Under the pieces are notes generated by a model. That model ran no database searches. It was not told the origin of the DNA and saw nothing but the letters and a program-made list of their open reading frames with translations. A stretch of 64,000 bases of DNA from Xinfangfangia pollutisoli (GTDB taxonomy: Bacteria > Pseudomonadota > Alphaproteobacteria > Rhodobacterales > Rhodobacteraceae): positions 123,832 to 187,831 of the forward strand of contig NZ_JAICBZ010000002.1 in the NCBI RefSeq assembly GCF_020179405.1, in the 5' to 3' direction. The translations under genes were made by a program, and so were the position numbers. Shown in pieces: positions 54,302 through 63,168 of this stretch (the first letter of the stretch is position 1; each line of letters opens with the position of its first letter).

Positions 54302-55139
54302 GGTCGGTCACTTCCTGTTGCAGGGCGCGCAACGCACCCGAGGTCGCAAGGCTTTCACCCTGAAGGAAAAGCGCCGCCGCTTCAATCAATCCGCGCGCGC
54401 GGGCCGCCTCGGCCTCGGCCAGGCCCGCCTGCAGCGCCCGCGCGCGTTCGGCGGGCGACAGAGGCGGCACGCCGATGGTGACGGGACGCCCGCCCAGGTC
54501 GGTTTCGGCCTGGATCTGATCGGCCGGGCGGCGAGAGATGCCGGGATGGTCGGGCAGATCCACCGCATTGGCGATCATCGTCGCCGCCGCATCGGCCATG
54601 GCCGCGGTCCGCGCGATCACGGTGACCGCATCGGCAATGCCCAGCGAGAAACTGCGCCCGCGCCAGCCCGAGGTCGCGATGCCCCGGCCCGGATCCTCTG
54701 CCCGCGTCGTCACCCGGTCCATCCCGCCGGTCACCGCCAGCGCGCAGGTCAGGCTTTGCCCCGGCGCCAGATACAGCGCGATATCGCCGCCATTATTGGC
54801 ATAGGCGCGCGCGATGCCGGGAACAGCCAGGGCGACAAGCACCTCTTCGGCCACCGCACCGGCCACCGCCGCCATCGGCGTGATGAAGCGCGGCCGGAAG
54901 GGCGCCACCGCCGCGACCATACGCCGCCCGATCTTTCCACTGACAAGACCATCTTCGCGCCGCAGCGCCGGCAATTCCGCCACCAATTCGTCCAGCACCG
55001 TGGCAAAGCGCCGGGCGGCGGCGGCATGGGCGATCGCCACCGCCTCGGCCGGGCCGAAGGCCTGGGCGACAATGTCGATCGGCCCGTGCTGCAGATGCAG
55101 CCGCCCATCGGGCAGAAGCGCAGCGACGGCGCCGGTCAT
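54294..55139 (-). CDS. UPF0280 family protein (ApbE-like superfamily)
   Basis: 281 residues. The central GKIGRRMVAAVAPFRPRFITPMAAVAGAVAEEVL and YANNGGDIALYL match UPF0280, a family that shares its fold with ApbE, the FAD:protein FMN transferase. Its own activity is unproven. The start overlaps the reductase stop by 4 bp, which suggests it serves the reductase, perhaps in flavin attachment. Confidence 0.85.
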   Translation of the reverse strand: MTGAVAALLPDGRLHLQHGPIDIVAQAFGPAEAVAIAHAAAARRFATVLDELVAELPALRREDGLVSGKIGRRMVAAVAPFRPRFITPMAAVAGAVAEEVLVALAVPGIARAYANNGGDIALYLAPGQSLTCALAVTGGMDRVTTRAEDPGRGIATSGWRGRSFSLGIADAVTVIARTAAMADAAATMIANAVDLPDHPGISRRPADQIQAETDLGGRPVTIGVPPLSPAERARALQAGLAEAEAARARGLIEAAALFLQGESLATSGALRALQQEVTDHV

Positions 55140-56611
55140 GGCGCCTTTCCCTTCCGGTTTCCCTTCTGGGGCCAGGGCGACAGCCGTGCCTCGGTCGGAT
55201 ATTCGCCGCCCTCGGTCAGGGATTGGGACAGCGATCTGATATTCTCCTCATGCCCGCCCATCGCCAGATAGGCGGCGCGCGGCAGGGTGAATTCCAGGGG
55301 CGCCACCAAAGCGGGCGTCGGCACATATCCGAAGGCGCCTTTCGGCAGGTCCAGCACATCGACCATGAAGGTGATCCCGCCGCCCGGCCAGACATAGCAG
55401 TCCGCCCCGCCCGAGGTCAGCCGCGTCACCCCGCCCTGCACCGAGCGGGTCAGCCGCACCGGGTTCTTCGCCACGCCCGCCCGCAGCGAGCCGCCGGCGC
55501 CGGCCATGAACAGCACCGTGCACAGCGAGGGCTCGCAATTCTCGCCGATCAGATCGACGGTCGGGCGCAGGTGGTCGGGCAAGGGCCGGGCCACCGGCCG
55601 CAGCGCCTGATCCAGCACGTAATAGGCAAAATCCTCGCCCGTGGTCGAGACCATCAGCAGCGTCAGCCCCGGCCGGGCGCCCTTCTTTTCCTGCCAGTCG
55701 CCCAGAATTTCCAAGGGATCGGTCAGCCGCGTGCCGCCCCAGCCGCTGCCCGGTTCCGAGACGCGGAAATAGCGGCCGGGGGTCGAGCGCTGGCCCTTGA
55801 TGCGGATCCCGCTTGGCTTCCATCCAAGCACCTTGCCGGCCTGATGTTCCGAGACGACGCCGGTGATATGGTCGTCGACGACCACCACCTCGTCCACCAG
55901 CCCGTGCCATTGCACGGCAAACATCCCGATCGTGGCCGAGCCGCAGCCGACCCGCATCTGCCGTTCGGGCCGGCCATCGACGACCGGCGCCTGGCCTGCC
56001 TGCACCACCACCCGCGCGCCGCCCTCGACCTCGATCTCGACCGGATCGCCATTGCACAGGGCCAGCATCGCGGCGCAGGTCACCCGGCCTTCCGCCTTCG
56101 AGCCGCTGGTCAGGTGATGAACACCCCCCAGCGAGAAGATCTGGCTGCCATATTCCGCGGTGGTGACATGGCCCACCGCCTCGCCGTCGACGCGCAAGGT
56201 GGCGCCCTCGGGGCCCAGGAAGCGGTCGGTGTCGATCTTCACCTTGACGCCGCAATAGGAAAAGATCGCCTCGGTGACGACGGTCACCATGTCGGCCCCC
56301 GCCACGGTCGACGCGACGATGAAGGGCGCGGGCTTGTAATCGGGATAGGTCGTGCCCGCGCCGATGCCGGTCACGACCGTATCGGCCGGGGGCGGGGCAC
56401 CGTCCCAGTCGGTGGCGGCGAAGGGCACGATGCGCTGGCCGCCTTCCAGCGCCCGGCTGAGCAGCACCAAGGGATCGCTGCGCACGATCCGGCCGGCCAG
56501 ATTGCCGTAGCGGTCGCAGGCGCCGGTCTGGCCGGGGGCGATGTAGCACATGACCGGGCAGGCATCGCAGCGGATCTTTTCGGCAGAGGGGCGGTCCGGG
56601 GCCTCGGTCAT
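55136..56611 (-). CDS. Iron-sulfur reductase of the 6-hydroxynicotinate reductase family
   Basis: 491 residues from the ATG at 56611 with CAGGAG upstream. Four N-terminal cysteines, C15, C18, C22 and C32 (CDACPVMC, then GACDRYGN), can bind an iron-sulfur cluster. Further Cys-containing stretches are MRVGCGSATIGMF and GENCEPSLC. The protein resembles the ferredoxin-dependent 6-hydroxynicotinate reductase of Eubacterium barkeri, an iron-sulfur flavoprotein. By inference it reduces a hydroxylated N-heteroaromatic ring produced by the neighbouring Mo enzyme. Confidence 0.75.
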   Translation of the reverse strand: MTEAPDRPSAEKIRCDACPVMCYIAPGQTGACDRYGNLAGRIVRSDPLVLLSRALEGGQRIVPFAATDWDGAPPPADTVVTGIGAGTTYPDYKPAPFIVASTVAGADMVTVVTEAIFSYCGVKVKIDTDRFLGPEGATLRVDGEAVGHVTTAEYGSQIFSLGGVHHLTSGSKAEGRVTCAAMLALCNGDPVEIEVEGGARVVVQAGQAPVVDGRPERQMRVGCGSATIGMFAVQWHGLVDEVVVVDDHITGVVSEHQAGKVLGWKPSGIRIKGQRSTPGRYFRVSEPGSGWGGTRLTDPLEILGDWQEKKGARPGLTLLMVSTTGEDFAYYVLDQALRPVARPLPDHLRPTVDLIGENCEPSLCTVLFMAGAGGSLRAGVAKNPVRLTRSVQGGVTRLTSGGADCYVWPGGGITFMVDVLDLPKGAFGYVPTPALVAPLEFTLPRAAYLAMGGHEENIRSLSQSLTEGGEYPTEARLSPWPQKGNRKGKAP

Positions 56612-56663
56612 GCGACGGCTCCTGCGGCGGGACGGGTTGGAGGCGGCAGGCCGGGGGTTTCAC

Positions 56664-56704
56664 ACCCCCGGACCCCCGTGGGATATTTCTGCAGAGAGGA
56701 AGGC
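56664..56704 (+). repeat. Intergenic repeat copy A (between reductase and Mo hydroxylase genes)
   Basis: Shares CCCCCGGACCCCCG, GGGATATTT and CAGAGAGGAAGGC with 45451-45490, in the opposite orientation. No gene starts after it on the plus strand. Confidence 0.75.
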
Positions 56705-56711
56705 CAAAGGA

Positions 56712-59372
56712 TCATGCCCCGCCACCCGGATGCGACGTCATGGCGGCCAGGATGCGATGCGGCAGGGCCGGCACTTTGGTGAGTTCCGCCCCGGTCGCAT
56801 GGCGGATCGCGTTCAGGATCGCGGGCGCAGTCGGGATCAGCACATGTTCGCCCAGGCCCTTGGCGCCATAGGGGCCTTCGGGATCGGGGATTTCCAGGAT
56901 CAGGCTGTCGATCGGCGGCACGTCGCCGGTGGTGGGGATCAGATAGTCGTGCAGGTTTTCGGTGCGGCCGGCCAGATATTCCTCCATCAGTGCCAGGCCG
57001 ATGCCCTGGGCCACGCCGCCTTCGATCTGGCCTTCGACCAGCAGCGGGTTGATCGCGCGGCCCAGATCATGCGCGGCGGTGATCCGGTCAAGCCGGACCG
57101 TGCCAAGCGCCAGATCCACCTCAAGCGCCACGATCTGCGCGCCATAGCCATAGACCGCATAGGGCCTGCCCTGGCCATCGGCATCCAGGCCCGAGGCGGG
57201 CGGGTCATAGCTTTCCTCGGCCGAGATCGCATAGCCCCTGGCATCGGTCGGCAGGGCGGCAAGGTCGATGTCCCGATGCGTCGCGCCCTCGCGCAGGATC
57301 AAGCGGCCCGGTTCGGCAAGGATTTCGGCCGCGGGCCCGGCATTGCCCAGCCGCAGGATCGCGGCCCTGAGCGCCCGCCCCGCCGCCTGCGCCGCCCGGC
57401 CCGACACATAGGTCTGGCGCGAGGCGCTGGTCTTGCCGGCATCGGGGGTGATCGCGGTATCGCCGCCCAGAAGATCCAGCGCCTGAACCGGCACGCCCAG
57501 GGCCTGGGCCGCGATCTGCGGAATGACCGTGCCCGCGCCCTGGCCGATATCGGTGGCGCCCTGATGCAGGACGATCCGGCCTTGCGCCGTCACGCCCAAG
57601 CGCATGGTCGAAGGGTTGGGCAAGCCGGTATTGCCGCAGCCATACCAGCAAGAGGCGATGCCGACGCCCCTGCCCTTGCCCAGCCCGGCCCAGTCCAGCG
57701 CCTGCCGCCAGCGCGGCCGCAGCGCCTTTAGACAGGGCGCGATGCCTACGGCCTGCAAGACCTGGCCGGTCGCGCTGGCCTGCCCGTCGCGCAGCGCGTT
57801 CAGCAGGCGGAACTCCAGCCGGTCCAGCCCGGCCTTCTCGGCCAGCCGGTCATAGAGCGTTTCCTGCCACAGCGCGCCTTGCGGCACGCCAAAGCCGCGG
57901 AAGGCGCCAGAGACTGGGCCATGCGTATGCACGGCACGCGCCCGGGCGCGGATGGCCGGGGTGTAATAGGGCCCCGAGACATGGACGGGAACCCGGTTCG
58001 CGACCGTCGGCCCCCAGCTGGAATAGGCGCCGGTGTTGAAGCGGCCGGTGAAGTCCAGCGCCGTGATCCGGCCCTGCGCATCGCAGCCGATCCGGCCGGT
58101 CATCTCGGCCGGGTGGCGTTTGGTGGTCGAGGCCATGCTGTCCTGCCGGCCATAGACCATCCGCGCCGGAAGGCCGGTCTTCAGCGCCACCAGCCCGATC
58201 AGCGGCTGCAGCGACAGGTCGAGCTTCGAGCCGAAGCCGCCGCCGACGGCCGAGGGGATGATCCGTACCCGGTCTGGCGGCAGGCCCAGGACCTGCGCGG
58301 TATCCTCGCGGTCCATGCCCGGGGCCTGGGTGCAGGCGCGGATCACCAGCTGGTCGCCCTCCAGCCAGGCCACGCCGGCCTCGGGCTCGATATAGGCATG
58401 CTCGACGTAAGAGGTCTCCATGCGCCCCTCGACCACATGGGCCGAGGCGGCGAGCGCGGCTTCGACATCGCCGCGCCGCACCACGCCCTCGATCAGCAGA
58501 TTGGCGGGGCGGTTGGGGTGCAGCAAGGGCGCCCCCGGCGCCTCGGCCTCGGCCGGGGTCAGAAGGGCCGGCAGGGGCTGCCATGTCACCGGGAAATCGG
58601 CAAGGTCGGGCGGCGTGCCGGGCCGGAAGGCCACCACCGCCACGCATTCGCCGCGAAACCGCGCCGGAGAGGCGGCGATGGCGGGCTGGTCGGCAAAGGG
58701 CGGGATCACCGAAAAGGCATTGCGGCCGGGAATGTCCGCCGCGGTCCAAACGCCTGCCACGCCGGGGCGCGCCGCGAAAGCCGCCAGATCGCCGAAGGTG
58801 AAACCCGCATGGGCATGGGGCGAGCGCAGGGCGACCACGGTCAGTGCGCCTTCCGGCACATGGTCGGCGCCGAAACTGTCGCCATTGACCTTGGCCGCGC
58901 CGTCCAGCCGCGCAAGCCTGCCCCCCACGCCCCCGCCTGCCGGCAGCGGCGCATCGGTCCGATCGCAGACCGCTGCCAGGATCTTGCGATAGCCGGTGCA
59001 GCGGCACAGGACGCCGCCCAGGGCCTCGGTCGCCTCGGCCTCGGTCGGAGCGGGGTTGCGGGCCAGAAGGTCCAGACCCGCCATCAGCATCCCGGGCGTG
59101 CAGATGCCACATTGCGCCGCGCCATGGCGCTGGAAGGCGGCCTTCAGGCGCGCCAGCTCAGGGGTTTCGGCTTCGACCGTGGTGACATCGGCGCCGTTCA
59201 CCCGACCCGCCGGCATCAGGCAGGCGCAGACCGCGCGCCCGTCGACCAGCACCGTGCAGGCGCCGCAATCGCCGGCATCGCAGCCAACCTTGGTGCCGCG
59301 CGCGCCCAGCCGGTCGCGCAGCACATCGCTCAGCCTTTCGCCGCCCGATGGCCAGGAACTGGCCCGGATCAA
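56712..59372 (-). CDS. Molybdenum hydroxylase (xanthine dehydrogenase/aldehyde oxidoreductase family), N-terminally disrupted
   Basis: 886 residues. The N-terminal part has two [2Fe-2S] modules: C31, C36, C39 and C49 or C51, then C88, C91, C123 and C125 (CRCTGY). The molybdopterin part has [10 protein letters not shown] and the catalytic Glu near 842 (GAKGLGE). There is no FAD domain, as in the one-chain aldehyde oxidoreductase of Desulfovibrio. It would hydroxylate a heterocycle or aldehyde. Homology starts only at [10 protein letters not shown] (residue 11); the usual first beta strands and ATG are absent. The only start is a TTG at 59372, and codons 1-10 are antisense to the hupL tail. Confidence 0.85.
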   Translation of the reverse strand: MIRASSWPSGGERLSDVLRDRLGARGTKVGCDAGDCGACTVLVDGRAVCACLMPAGRVNGADVTTVEAETPELARLKAAFQRHGAAQCGICTPGMLMAGLDLLARNPAPTEAEATEALGGVLCRCTGYRKILAAVCDRTDAPLPAGGGVGGRLARLDGAAKVNGDSFGADHVPEGALTVVALRSPHAHAGFTFGDLAAFAARPGVAGVWTAADIPGRNAFSVIPPFADQPAIAASPARFRGECVAVVAFRPGTPPDLADFPVTWQPLPALLTPAEAEAPGAPLLHPNRPANLLIEGVVRRGDVEAALAASAHVVEGRMETSYVEHAYIEPEAGVAWLEGDQLVIRACTQAPGMDREDTAQVLGLPPDRVRIIPSAVGGGFGSKLDLSLQPLIGLVALKTGLPARMVYGRQDSMASTTKRHPAEMTGRIGCDAQGRITALDFTGRFNTGAYSSWGPTVANRVPVHVSGPYYTPAIRARARAVHTHGPVSGAFRGFGVPQGALWQETLYDRLAEKAGLDRLEFRLLNALRDGQASATGQVLQAVGIAPCLKALRPRWRQALDWAGLGKGRGVGIASCWYGCGNTGLPNPSTMRLGVTAQGRIVLHQGATDIGQGAGTVIPQIAAQALGVPVQALDLLGGDTAITPDAGKTSASRQTYVSGRAAQAAGRALRAAILRLGNAGPAAEILAEPGRLILREGATHRDIDLAALPTDARGYAISAEESYDPPASGLDADGQGRPYAVYGYGAQIVALEVDLALGTVRLDRITAAHDLGRAINPLLVEGQIEGGVAQGIGLALMEEYLAGRTENLHDYLIPTTGDVPPIDSLILEIPDPEGPYGAKGLGEHVLIPTAPAILNAIRHATGAELTKVPALPHRILAAMTSHPGGGA

Positions 59373-59382
59373 GGTCCGCTAA
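59344..59382 (+). pseudogene. hupL: 3' remnant of hydrogenase large-subunit gene hupL
   Basis: Read on the plus strand the last codons before hupE are [12 protein letters not shown] and TAA. This is the usual C-terminus of uptake-hydrogenase large subunits after the DPCxxCxxH motif. Upstream of codon P the frame has no HupL similarity (the Ni-binding DPCLAC-type cysteines are missing) and is antisense to the Mo hydroxylase. So only about a dozen codons of hupL remain. Confidence 0.72.
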
Positions 59383-59394
59383 GGAGGAACCCCA

Positions 59395-59970
59395 ATGAAG
59401 AAACTTGCACTCACCGTCGCCGCCGCCAGCCTGATCGCGGGCCCCGCGCTGGCCCATACCGGCCATGGCGAGGTTTCGGGCTTCCTGCACGGGCTGGAAC
59501 ACCCGGTCTTCGGCATGGATCACCTTCTGGCCATGCTGGCCGTCGGCCTGTGGTCGGGCTTCGTGCTGCCGCGCGCCTTCTGGGCGGGGGCTGCCGCCTT
59601 CATGGGCGCCATGGTGCTGGGCGCGGGCCTGTCGTGGTCGGGGATCGGCTTTCCCTTCGTGGAAGCCGTCATCACCGGCTCGGTCCTGGCCTTTGGCCTT
59701 CTGGTGCTGGTCAGCCGGCGCGGCCAGTCTGCCGGGCTGACCGCCGCGGCGCTGGCCGCGATCTCGGCCTTCGCGCTGGCGCATGGCCATGCCCACGCGA
59801 CCGAGGCGGTCGGCAATGCCCTGCCCTATCTGGCGGGCTTCCTGATCTCGACCGCCGCGCTGCATCTGGCCGGGATCGGCCTTGCCCGCGCGGTGGCCAC
59901 CCGCCCCCTGGTGCAACGCGCCCTGGGGGCCGGCGTGGCGCTGTCGGGGCTTTGGATGATGGCGGGGTGA
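59395..59970 (+). CDS. hupE: HupE/UreJ family nickel permease
   Basis: 191 residues, start ATG with AAGGAGG eight bases upstream. A cleaved signal (KKLALTVAAASLIAGPALA) exposes His-rich AHTGHGE. The family signature HPVFGMDHLLAMLAVGLW is present, with six or so membrane segments. HupE imports nickel for hydrogenase maturation. The gene starts 12 bp after the hupL stop, so the native order was probably hupS-L-E-C. Its operon promoter has been lost with hupSL. Confidence 0.92.
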   Translation: MKKLALTVAAASLIAGPALAHTGHGEVSGFLHGLEHPVFGMDHLLAMLAVGLWSGFVLPRAFWAGAAAFMGAMVLGAGLSWSGIGFPFVEAVITGSVLAFGLLVLVSRRGQSAGLTAAALAAISAFALAHGHAHATEAVGNALPYLAGFLISTAALHLAGIGLARAVATRPLVQRALGAGVALSGLWMMAG

Positions 59971-59974
59971 CAGG

Positions 59975-60715
59975 ATGGCCAGCCCCACCACCAACATCGC
60001 CGCCCATGACCTTGCGCCCGAAGACGTGGCGACGGTCAGCCGCCAGACCTCGGTCTATGTCTACGAGGCCCCGGTCCGGATCTGGCACTGGATCAATGCC
60101 GCGGCGATCCTGACGCTGTGCGTCACCGGCTATTTCATCGGCTCGCCGCCGCCCTCGATGCAGATCGCCGAGGCCACGCATCAGTTCGTCTTCGGCTATA
60201 TCCGCTTCGCGCATTTCGCCGCCGGCATGGTGCTGACCTTCGGTTTCCTGGGCCGGATCTACTGGGCCTTCGTCGGCAACCATCACGCGCGCCAACTGTT
60301 CTACATTCCGTTCTGGAAGGCCGAATACTGGCGCGAGCTGTTTGACGAAATCCAGTGGTACCTGTTCCTGAAGTCCGAGCCGAAGAAATATGTGGGCCAC
60401 AACCCCCTGGCGCAGCTGGCGATGTTCTTCTTCATCACCCTGGGCGTCAGCTTCATGATCGTCACCGGCCTGGCGCTTTACGCCGAGGGCGCGCAGGAAG
60501 GCAGCCTGACCCATGATCTGTTCGGCTGGGTCCACAGCCTGACCTGGAACAGCCAGCGGCTGCACACGCTGCACCATCTGGGCATGTGGTGGATCGTGAT
60601 CTTCATGATCGTGCATATCTATGTGGCGATCCGCGAGGATATCATGTCGCGCCAGTCGATCGTCTCGACCATGATCTCGGGCCACCGCACCTTCAAGGAT
60701 GACCGGCCCGACTGA
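59975..60715 (+). CDS. hupC: Ni/Fe-hydrogenase b-type cytochrome
   Basis: 246 residues with four membrane helices. VYVYEAPVRIWHWINAAAILTLCVTGYFIGSP is the family start with a haem His, and further haem histidines lie in FAHFAAG and LHTLHHLGMWW. It anchors HupSL to the membrane and passes electrons from H2 to quinone. It starts 4 bp after hupE and is followed by a strong terminator. Confidence 0.95.
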   Translation: MASPTTNIAAHDLAPEDVATVSRQTSVYVYEAPVRIWHWINAAAILTLCVTGYFIGSPPPSMQIAEATHQFVFGYIRFAHFAAGMVLTFGFLGRIYWAFVGNHHARQLFYIPFWKAEYWRELFDEIQWYLFLKSEPKKYVGHNPLAQLAMFFFITLGVSFMIVTGLALYAEGAQEGSLTHDLFGWVHSLTWNSQRLHTLHHLGMWWIVIFMIVHIYVAIREDIMSRQSIVSTMISGHRTFKDDRPD

Positions 60716-61011
60716 GCCTGAAGTCACGCGCCAAATCGGGGGGCGAACCGCAGGGTTCGCCCCTTTTGCGTTTGCAAGGTGTCTTGCCGGACAGCCGAAA
60801 ATACCGGAAAGAAACTTTCCATATCCCCGCTTCGCAAACCGCGCATTTTTGAAGCGTTTCCAGGGATTTGCGACCAGTTTGGCAGCCAGATCGAAAAGTC
60901 GCATTTCACCCTGCGAATCCCGATCTGGAAATGTAACGATCAGTTCCAGCCAGGGGGCGGCAAGCCCCTGACCGGCCCGGAGGGGGGCCGGCCACAGCCA
61001 GGGAGGGGTAT
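60716..61011 (+). promoter_or_regulatory. hupC-hupD gap with terminator and inverted repeats
   Basis: This 296-bp gap interrupts an otherwise packed operon. After the terminator at 60740-60767 it is AT-richer than its surroundings and holds GGAAAG-AAA-CTTTCC (60806-60820), CTGGAA-N13-TTCCAG (60925-60949) and a hairpin CCGGCCC/GGGCCGG (60972-60991) just ahead of the hupD ribosome site. No gene is seen. A separate promoter for hupD-J is likely. Confidence 0.55.
60740..60767 (+). terminator. Rho-independent terminator after hupC
   Basis: GGGGCGAACC pairs with GGTTCGCCCC around GCAG, followed by TTTT. It starts 25 bp after the hupC stop. Confidence 0.88.
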
Positions 61012-61626
61012 ATGAAAGTTCTGGTCCTTGGGATCGGCAATGTGCTTTGGGCCGATGAGGGCTTCGGCCCGCGCTGTGTCGAGGCCATGGCCGAGACCTA
61101 TGCCCTGCCGGAAAATGTGCGCCTTCTGGATGGCGGCACGCAGGGCCTGTATCTGCTGCCGTTCCTGGAAGAGACCGATGCGCTGCTGGTCTTCGACGCC
61201 ATTGATTACGGCCTGCCGCCCGCCACGATGAAGGTCGTGCGCGACGGGGAAGTGCCGGCCTTCATGGGCGCCAAGAAGATGAGCCTGCATCAGACCGGCT
61301 TTCAGGATGTGGTGGCCACGGCGCAGCTGATGGGCTGTTGTCCGGCGAAAATGACGCTGATCGGCGTGCAGCCGGTCGAGCTGGAAGATTTCGGCGGCGG
61401 GCTGCGGCCCGCGGTGGCGGCCTCGATCGCGCCGGCGCTGGAGATCGCCCGGGCCGAGCTGGCCAGCTGGGGCATCGCCATCGCCCCCGGCCGCACCGAA
61501 ACCGACGATCTGGCCGATGCTTCGCTGCGCCGCGACGCCTATGAACAGGGCCGGCCCTCGGAAGATCAGGCCTGCCGGCTGGGCGATGTCCGCTTCTTCC
61601 CCGCCGCCAAGGCCGAGACGGTCTGA
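61012..61626 (+). CDS. hupD: Hydrogenase maturation protease
   Basis: 204 residues. [20 protein letters not shown] at the start and [12 protein letters not shown] give the nickel-contacting Glu and Asp of the HyaD/HupD family, with DAIDYG next. It removes the C-terminal tail of the Ni-loaded large subunit. In this window no full large subunit exists, so it would act on one encoded elsewhere. AGGGAGGGG precedes the ATG. Confidence 0.95.
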   Translation: MKVLVLGIGNVLWADEGFGPRCVEAMAETYALPENVRLLDGGTQGLYLLPFLEETDALLVFDAIDYGLPPATMKVVRDGEVPAFMGAKKMSLHQTGFQDVVATAQLMGCCPAKMTLIGVQPVELEDFGGGLRPAVAASIAPALEIARAELASWGIAIAPGRTETDDLADASLRRDAYEQGRPSEDQACRLGDVRFFPAAKAETV

Positions 61627-61946
61627 TGTGCCTGGGCGTTCCGCTTCTGCTGCAATCGGTCGATGGCATCGTCGGCCAGGCGTTGGACGGTGACCTGCCG
61701 GCGCTGGTCGACCTGTCGCTGACCCCCGAGGCTCGGCCCGGCGACTGGGTGCTGACCTTTCTGGGCGCCGCGCGCGAGGTGATCGGCGAAGACGACGCGC
61801 AGAAGATCCGCGCCGCTCTGGGCGGTCTGCAATCCCTGATGCTGGGCGGCGATCTGGGCTCGGCCTTTGCCGATCTGGAACAGCGCGGCCCCGAACTTCC
61901 CCCCCATCTGCAGGCGGCGCTGGCCGCCGGCCAGACCACAGGTTGA
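61626..61946 (+). CDS. hupF: HupF/HypC family hydrogenase chaperone
   Basis: 106 residues, start overlapping the hupD stop by one base. [10 protein letters not shown] holds the conserved Cys2 that carries the Fe(CN)2CO unit in HypC-type proteins. The HupF branch protects the large subunit under oxygen in other hup systems. The C-terminal helix extension is typical of HupF rather than HypC. Confidence 0.92.
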   Translation: MCLGVPLLLQSVDGIVGQALDGDLPALVDLSLTPEARPGDWVLTFLGAAREVIGEDDAQKIRAALGGLQSLMLGGDLGSAFADLEQRGPELPPHLQAALAAGQTTG

Positions 61947-61949
61947 CCC

Positions 61950-62324
61950 ATGCACCCGCTTCTGACCCGCCTGATCACCGATCTGAACTGGCCGCATCTG
62001 ACCGATCTGGGCTCGGTCGAGGCGCATCTGGCCACGCCCGGCATCCATTGCCTGTTCATCCCCGGCGATCCGGTGCGCAATCTGGAAACCGCCGATGCCG
62101 CCGTGATCCTGCCCGAGCTGCAGATCGCCTTTCAGCGCAGCTTTGACTGCGCGCTGGTGGGCGATGCGATCGAGGCGAAACTGCGCGAGGCGCATGGCGT
62201 GCTGAAGACGCCCTCGTTCCTGTTCTTCTCGGAAGGCCGCATGGTCGGCGCGGTCGCCCGGATCCGCGACTGGGACGATTACATGGCCCGCATCCCCTAT
62301 ATCCTCGGCCTCGCCTCGGTCTAA
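61950..62324 (+). CDS. hupG: Hydrogenase assembly protein HupG (HyaE-like)
   Basis: 124 residues of a thioredoxin-like fold without the CxxC active site. IHCLFIPGDPVRNLETADAAVILPEL and TPSFLFFSEGRMVGAVARIRDWDDY are family marks. HyaE/HupG helps small-subunit maturation or export via Tat. It starts 3 bp after hupF. Confidence 0.92.
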   Translation: MHPLLTRLITDLNWPHLTDLGSVEAHLATPGIHCLFIPGDPVRNLETADAAVILPELQIAFQRSFDCALVGDAIEAKLREAHGVLKTPSFLFFSEGRMVGAVARIRDWDDYMARIPYILGLASV

Positions 62325-62337
62325 GAAAGGCATTCGC

Positions 62338-63168
62338 ATGGTTTCCCCCTTCACGCTTCCGCCCACCGGCTTCGGCCCCGGCAGCCAGCCCGATCCCGAG
62401 GGCGAGCTGCAATACATGTCGATGCCCTCAGGCATGCGCACCTATTCGGCGCATGTGCCCGAGGTCGAAGACCCCGCCATCGCCGCCCCGGTCCTGGCGC
62501 TGTTGCAGCGCATGGCCGAGGCCTGCGCGAAGGCCCGTCTGGGCGAGACGGTCGAATTCGACCTGTCGGGCCTGACGCCGGCCTCGCGCGCACTGATGGC
62601 CGACACGCTGGGCACCGGGGAAGTCGCGATGAAGATCCGCGGCATCCCGGCGCTGTCGGTGCAGGAATCGGTCTTTGCCGGGGTCTGGTCGGTCGCCGGC
62701 ATGGGCCATGACCGGGTCGAGGTGGGCCCGGTGCCGCTGGCCGCGCTGTCGCGCGCCCATGTGCCGCATCGCCCCGCTTTGCTGACCGCCGCGCCCAAAC
62801 CCGGCGCGCTGGCCAATGGCCCGGCGATCCTGACCGAGTTGCTGGACCGCTCGGCCCGCTGGCAACCCGGCGACCAGGCGCATGTGATCAACCTCACGCT
62901 CCTGCCGCATACCGAGGCCGATCTGGCCTGGCTGGCCGAGGCTTTGGGCGAAGGCGCCAGCACCATCCTGTCGCGCGGCTATGGCAATGTGCGCGTCACC
63001 GCCACGGCGCTGGCACGGGTCTGGCGGGTGCAGTTCTTCAACTCGATGGACACTCTGATCCTCGACACGTTCGAAGTCACCGACATGCCGATGGTCGCGG
63101 CCGCCGCGGTCGAGGATTTCGACGACAGCGAAGCCCGCATCCTTGACGTCTTGAAGGTGATCGCATGA
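62338..63168 (+). CDS. hupH: Hydrogenase assembly protein HupH (HyaF-like)
   Basis: 276 residues. MPSGMRTYSAHVPEVED, then GEVAMKI, QESVFAGVW, and the C-terminal STILSRGYGNVRVTATALARVWRVQFFNSMDTLILDTFEV region are typical of HyaF/HupH. The protein helps mature the small subunit and its clusters. Its stop overlaps hupJ as ATGA. Confidence 0.93.
   Translation: MVSPFTLPPTGFGPGSQPDPEGELQYMSMPSGMRTYSAHVPEVEDPAIAAPVLALLQRMAEACAKARLGETVEFDLSGLTPASRALMADTLGTGEVAMKIRGIPALSVQESVFAGVWSVAGMGHDRVEVGPVPLAALSRAHVPHRPALLTAAPKPGALANGPAILTELLDRSARWQPGDQAHVINLTLLPHTEADLAWLAEALGEGASTILSRGYGNVRVTATALARVWRVQFFNSMDTLILDTFEVTDMPMVAAAAVEDFDDSEARILDVLKVIA

Noticed and set aside
59372..59395. Shared divergent promoter between the Mo hydroxylase and hupE
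   Set aside because: 22 bp is too short for two promoters, and the bases are accounted for by the hupL stop and the hupE ribosome site.
60779..61015. Small open frame between hupC and hupD
   Set aside because: No ribosome site or recognisable protein features; it spans the inverted repeats and the hupD leader.
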